DNA of 5,031 nt, taken from assembly GCA_900765105.1 (NCBI GenBank), contig CAAFQM010000107.1:1-5031 (forward strand), written 5' to 3'. Source of the stretch: an uncultured Faecalibacterium sp. (GTDB taxonomy: Bacteria > Bacillota > Clostridia > Oscillospirales > Ruminococcaceae). Below the pieces are notes generated by a model. That model did no database searches. It saw only the letters and a list, made by a program, of their open reading frames with translations, and was not told the DNA's origin. Below are positions 4,915-5,031 of the stretch, piece by piece; within the stretch, counting starts at the first letter, position 1, and each line of letters starts with the position of its first letter. The position numbers and the translations under genes are program-made.

Positions 4915-5031
4915 TCACCCCTCCGGCTGCCACTCCAAAAAGCCTTTGTCCGTTTCAAAATACAAAATGCGGATCACCTGCGCCAGCGGCCATTTCACAT
5001 TCAGCTCTGCAACCACCCGCGCCTGCTCTTC
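4915..5031 (-). CDS. C-terminal 38 residues of an unrecognised protein (cut by the right edge)
   Basis: An open frame enters from the right edge and ends at TGA 4917-4915. Its last residues read EEQARVVAELNVKWPLAQVI, then RILYFETDKGFLEWQPEG. It has no stop over 38 codons. Its final codons contain the GGAGGGG Shine-Dalgarno sequence of the PIN gene, and only four bases separate its stop from that ATG, so it is very likely the upstream member of the same operon. The fragment is soluble-looking and mixed helix/strand. It is too short to assign a family. Confidence 0.68.
   Translation of the reverse strand, partial: EEQARVVAELNVKWPLAQVIRILYFETDKGFLEWQPEG

Noticed and set aside
4299..5031. A VapBC-type toxin-antitoxin pair formed by the PIN gene and the preceding gene
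   Set aside because: The PIN protein is longer than VapC toxins, it sits in a longer operon, and the visible 38-residue end of the upstream protein does not look like a known antitoxin. The case stays open until the upstream gene is seen.

Overview
The window reads as ordinary chromosomal DNA from a moderately GC-rich Firmicute. I would guess the Oscillospiraceae/Ruminococcaceae (a Faecalibacterium-like gut clostridium). The basis is strong AGGAGG-type ribosome binding sites, clean sigma-A promoters in AT-rich gaps, heavily C/G-ended codons, an AhrC/ArgR-like operator, and a clostridial-style EF-G paralogue. The genus is inference; no rRNA or other marker is present.

Left part (1-925, minus strand): the 5' third of an ornithine carbamoyltransferase gene (argF) runs off the left edge. 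It has a near-perfect promoter, and ARG-box-like repeats lie just downstream of the predicted transcription start. Upstream of it, on the same strand, is a complete dCMP deaminase of the type found in eukaryotes (DCTD) and phage T4, with its own promoter. No terminator separates the two genes, so some read-through into argF is plausible.

Middle (925-3290): a 200-base divergent intergenic region holds two promoters facing apart, two inverted repeats and a small leader hairpin. It is followed on the plus strand by a 694-residue EF-G-like GTPase (EF-G2 family). The catalytic-histidine position and the guanine-recognition motif of this protein both depart from canonical EF-G. The gene ends in a strong intrinsic terminator.

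Right part (3291-5031, minus strand): a tightly packed operon converges on the EF-G-like gene. In transcription order it contains the C-terminus of an unrecognised protein (cut by the right edge), a PIN-domain nuclease-like protein, a protein resembling a von Willebrand A fold with a degraded metal site, and a 50-residue hydrophobic protein with an acidic tail. It ends in its own intrinsic terminator. Each start sits 0-12 bases from the preceding stop and has a strong Shine-Dalgarno sequence, so these genes are almost certainly co-translated. This cassette is the least explained part of the window and the best candidate for an undescribed system. Its function cannot be read from this window alone, because its upstream members and promoter lie beyond the right edge.

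No tRNA, rRNA, CRISPR array, insertion sequence or attachment site was seen.
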